Position numbers and translations under genes: made by a program. 52,861 nt of DNA from Planctomycetota bacterium (lineage in GTDB: Bacteria > Planctomycetota > UBA1135 > GCA-002686595), in NCBI GenBank assembly GCA_020638855.1, contig JACKHT010000016.1, positions 1 through 52,861 of the forward strand. Reading direction: 5' to 3'. Under the pieces are notes generated by a model that saw only the letters and a list, made by a program, of their open reading frames with translations, made no database searches and was not told where the DNA came from. This document shows, piece after piece, positions 51,707-52,861 of this stretch (positions are counted from its first letter, which is position 1; every line of letters begins with the position of its first letter).

Positions 51707-52861
51707 ATGACCAACCGCACCCCCGATCCTACCGCAATCTCCATGGCCCTGGAACTCCTGACGTCAAACGGAATGGAGGCCGTTGGAGAGGCCGTCCAGA
51801 TCCTCATCAACGAGGCCATGCAGCTCGAGCGGTCCGACTTCTTGGCCGCCGGCCCCCACGAGCGCAGTGACGCCCGCCGGGGCTATGCCAACGGATTCCG
51901 AGACAAGCGCCTGAAGAGCAAGCTGGGCGAGCTCGAATTCAGAGTGCCCCGCGTACGAGGGCTTCAGGATGGCGATGAGGGCTTCTACCCCTCGGCCTTG
52001 GAGCGTGGCGTGCGCAGCGAGAAGGCTTTGAAACTCGCTATCGCCGAAATGTACGTGCAGGGCGTATCGACGCGCAAGGTCGCCGCGATCACCAAGGAGC
52101 TCTGCGGCCTCGACATCACTTCGAGTCAGGTCTCCCGCGCCGCCAAACTGCTGGACGAGGAGATCGACGCTTGGCGCATCAGGCCGATCGGCGAGCACCG
52201 CTACCTGATTCTGGACGCAAGGTACGAAAAGGTGCGCCACGGCGGCAGCGTGGTCGATTGTGCGGTTTTGATGGCCGTGGGCGTGGGCGTCGATGGCAAG
52301 CGCCGGGTGCTGGGCGTGAGTGCGGCCCTTTCAGAGGCCGAGGTGCACTGGCGCGAGTTTCTCGAAGACCTGTCCCGGCGCGGCTTGCACGGCGTGCAAG
52401 CGATCACGAGCGACGCGCACACGGGCCTACGGGCAGCCCTGCGATCCGTGTTTCCCTCGGTGCCCTGGCAGCGCTGCCAGTTTCACCTGCAGCAGAATGC
52501 CCAGGCCTACGTGCCGCAGATCGGCATGCGCAAGGAAGTCGCAGGCGATATCCGCTCCGTCTTTGCTGCACCCAACCGCTCGGAGGCCGACCGCCTGCTT
52601 GGCAAGCTGGTCGAAAAGTACCGTACCAAGGCTCCGCGCCTAGCCACCTGGGCGGAAGAGAACGTACCCGAAGGGCTCACCGCCTTTGCCTTGCCGGCTG
52701 CGCACCAGCGTCGCCTCCGCACCAGCAACTCCTTGGAGCGCCTCAGTCGCGAGGTCAAACGCCGCACGCGCGTCGCGACACTCTTCCCGAACACCGAGTC
52801 TCTTCTGCGCCTCGCAGCCTCCGTCGTCATGGAGATCAGCGAGGACTGGGAGACCGGCCGT
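51707..52861 (+). CDS. IS256-family (Mutator-type) transposase, 3' end beyond window
   Basis: 385 codons are visible from the ATG at 51707 without a stop. Starts MTNRTPDPTAISMALELLTS. Family marks: an RRGYANGFRDKRLKSKLGEL DNA-binding region, first catalytic Asp in YLILDARYEKVR, second in AITSDAHTGLRAAL, the family motif WQRCQFHLQQNAQAYVP, and the catalytic Glu in RTSNSLERLSREVKRRTRV. The length so far matches the ~400 aa usual for the family, so only the C-terminal tail is missing. It appears intact. Confidence 0.95.
   Translation, partial: MTNRTPDPTAISMALELLTSNGMEAVGEAVQILINEAMQLERSDFLAAGPHERSDARRGYANGFRDKRLKSKLGELEFRVPRVRGLQDGDEGFYPSALERGVRSEKALKLAIAEMYVQGVSTRKVAAITKELCGLDITSSQVSRAAKLLDEEIDAWRIRPIGEHRYLILDARYEKVRHGGSVVDCAVLMAVGVGVDGKRRVLGVSAALSEAEVHWREFLEDLSRRGLHGVQAITSDAHTGLRAALRSVFPSVPWQRCQFHLQQNAQAYVPQIGMRKEVAGDIRSVFAAPNRSEADRLLGKLVEKYRTKAPRLATWAEENVPEGLTAFALPAAHQRRLRTSNSLERLSREVKRRTRVATLFPNTESLLRLAASVVMEISEDWETGR

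Larger units (their letters stand above)
51576..52861 (+). mobile_element. IS256-family insertion sequence, right part beyond window
   Basis: The left end is placed at about GTGTAAATTCAATTA (51576-51590), where coding of the truncated gene stops making sense. It is followed by a near-perfect hairpin and the transposase gene. The right inverted repeat and any target duplication are outside the window, so the exact boundary is an estimate. Confidence 0.65.

Noticed and set aside
51707..52861. The IS256-type element as autonomous partner of the 245-bp TIR elements
   Set aside because: The IS left end (GTGTAAATTCAATTA) has no resemblance to the TIR tip (ATACAGCGTCAGAC), so it cannot be assumed to mobilise them.

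Overview
The window looks like a planctomycete chromosome segment: GC-rich DNA, a PSCyt1/DUF1549/DUF1553 gene coupled to a Tat-exported DUF1501 gene, many secreted or lipid-anchored proteins of unknown substrate, FG-GAP and carboxypeptidase-regulatory-like surface proteins, and a MoxR/DUF58/BatA-type/VWA operon. No rRNA, tRNA or CRISPR array was recognised. Several monocistronic genes carry a TANNNT box ending 6-7 nt before the ATG, which suggests frequent leaderless transcription.

Layout. 1-7.4 kb: a small membrane protein (partial), an ICMT-like methyltransferase, an SDR reductase, a small lipoprotein, a 994-aa lipoprotein resembling the pore-forming part of anthrax protective antigen, and a TPR lipoprotein. 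Three copies of a ~245-bp element with ~28-bp terminal inverted repeats lie flush against these genes. 7.5-14.5 kb: an exported TNT-domain (NAD glycohydrolase toxin-like) protein, a proline-iminopeptidase-like hydrolase, YceI, a membrane protein, an exported alpha-toroid protein and PpiC. 14.5-24.3 kb: DUF1549/1553 plus DUF1501, an NHL propeller, GT39, FkbM and TrmB. 24.3-26.0 kb: an FG-GAP protein.

26.3-44.3 kb is one long minus-strand gene train, transcribed from 44.3 kb downwards: an exported protein with an in-frame UGA (candidate selenoprotein), a protein with two degenerate aspartyl-protease-like lobes plus a Cys-less thioredoxin-like part, a disordered membrane protein, MoxR, DUF58, a BatA-like protein, a VWA/GATase-like protein and a 2220-aa exported TPR protein. 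Four-base start/stop overlaps join four of the junctions. By analogy with MoxR/Bat systems it probably builds or quality-controls an envelope complex.

44.7-52.9 kb: a lipoprotein, a HAMP-like membrane protein, a carboxypeptidase-regulatory-like protein, a divergent DUF885 metallopeptidase, a gene-poor stretch, a gene apparently cut at its 5' end, and the IS256-family element that seems to have cut it, which runs off the right edge.

Most notable: the TIR element family, including one copy that appears to supply a signal peptide; the C-UGA-G candidate selenoprotein; the protective-antigen-like lipoprotein; and the TNT toxin without a visible immunity gene. All family assignments are from reading motifs; no database search was run.
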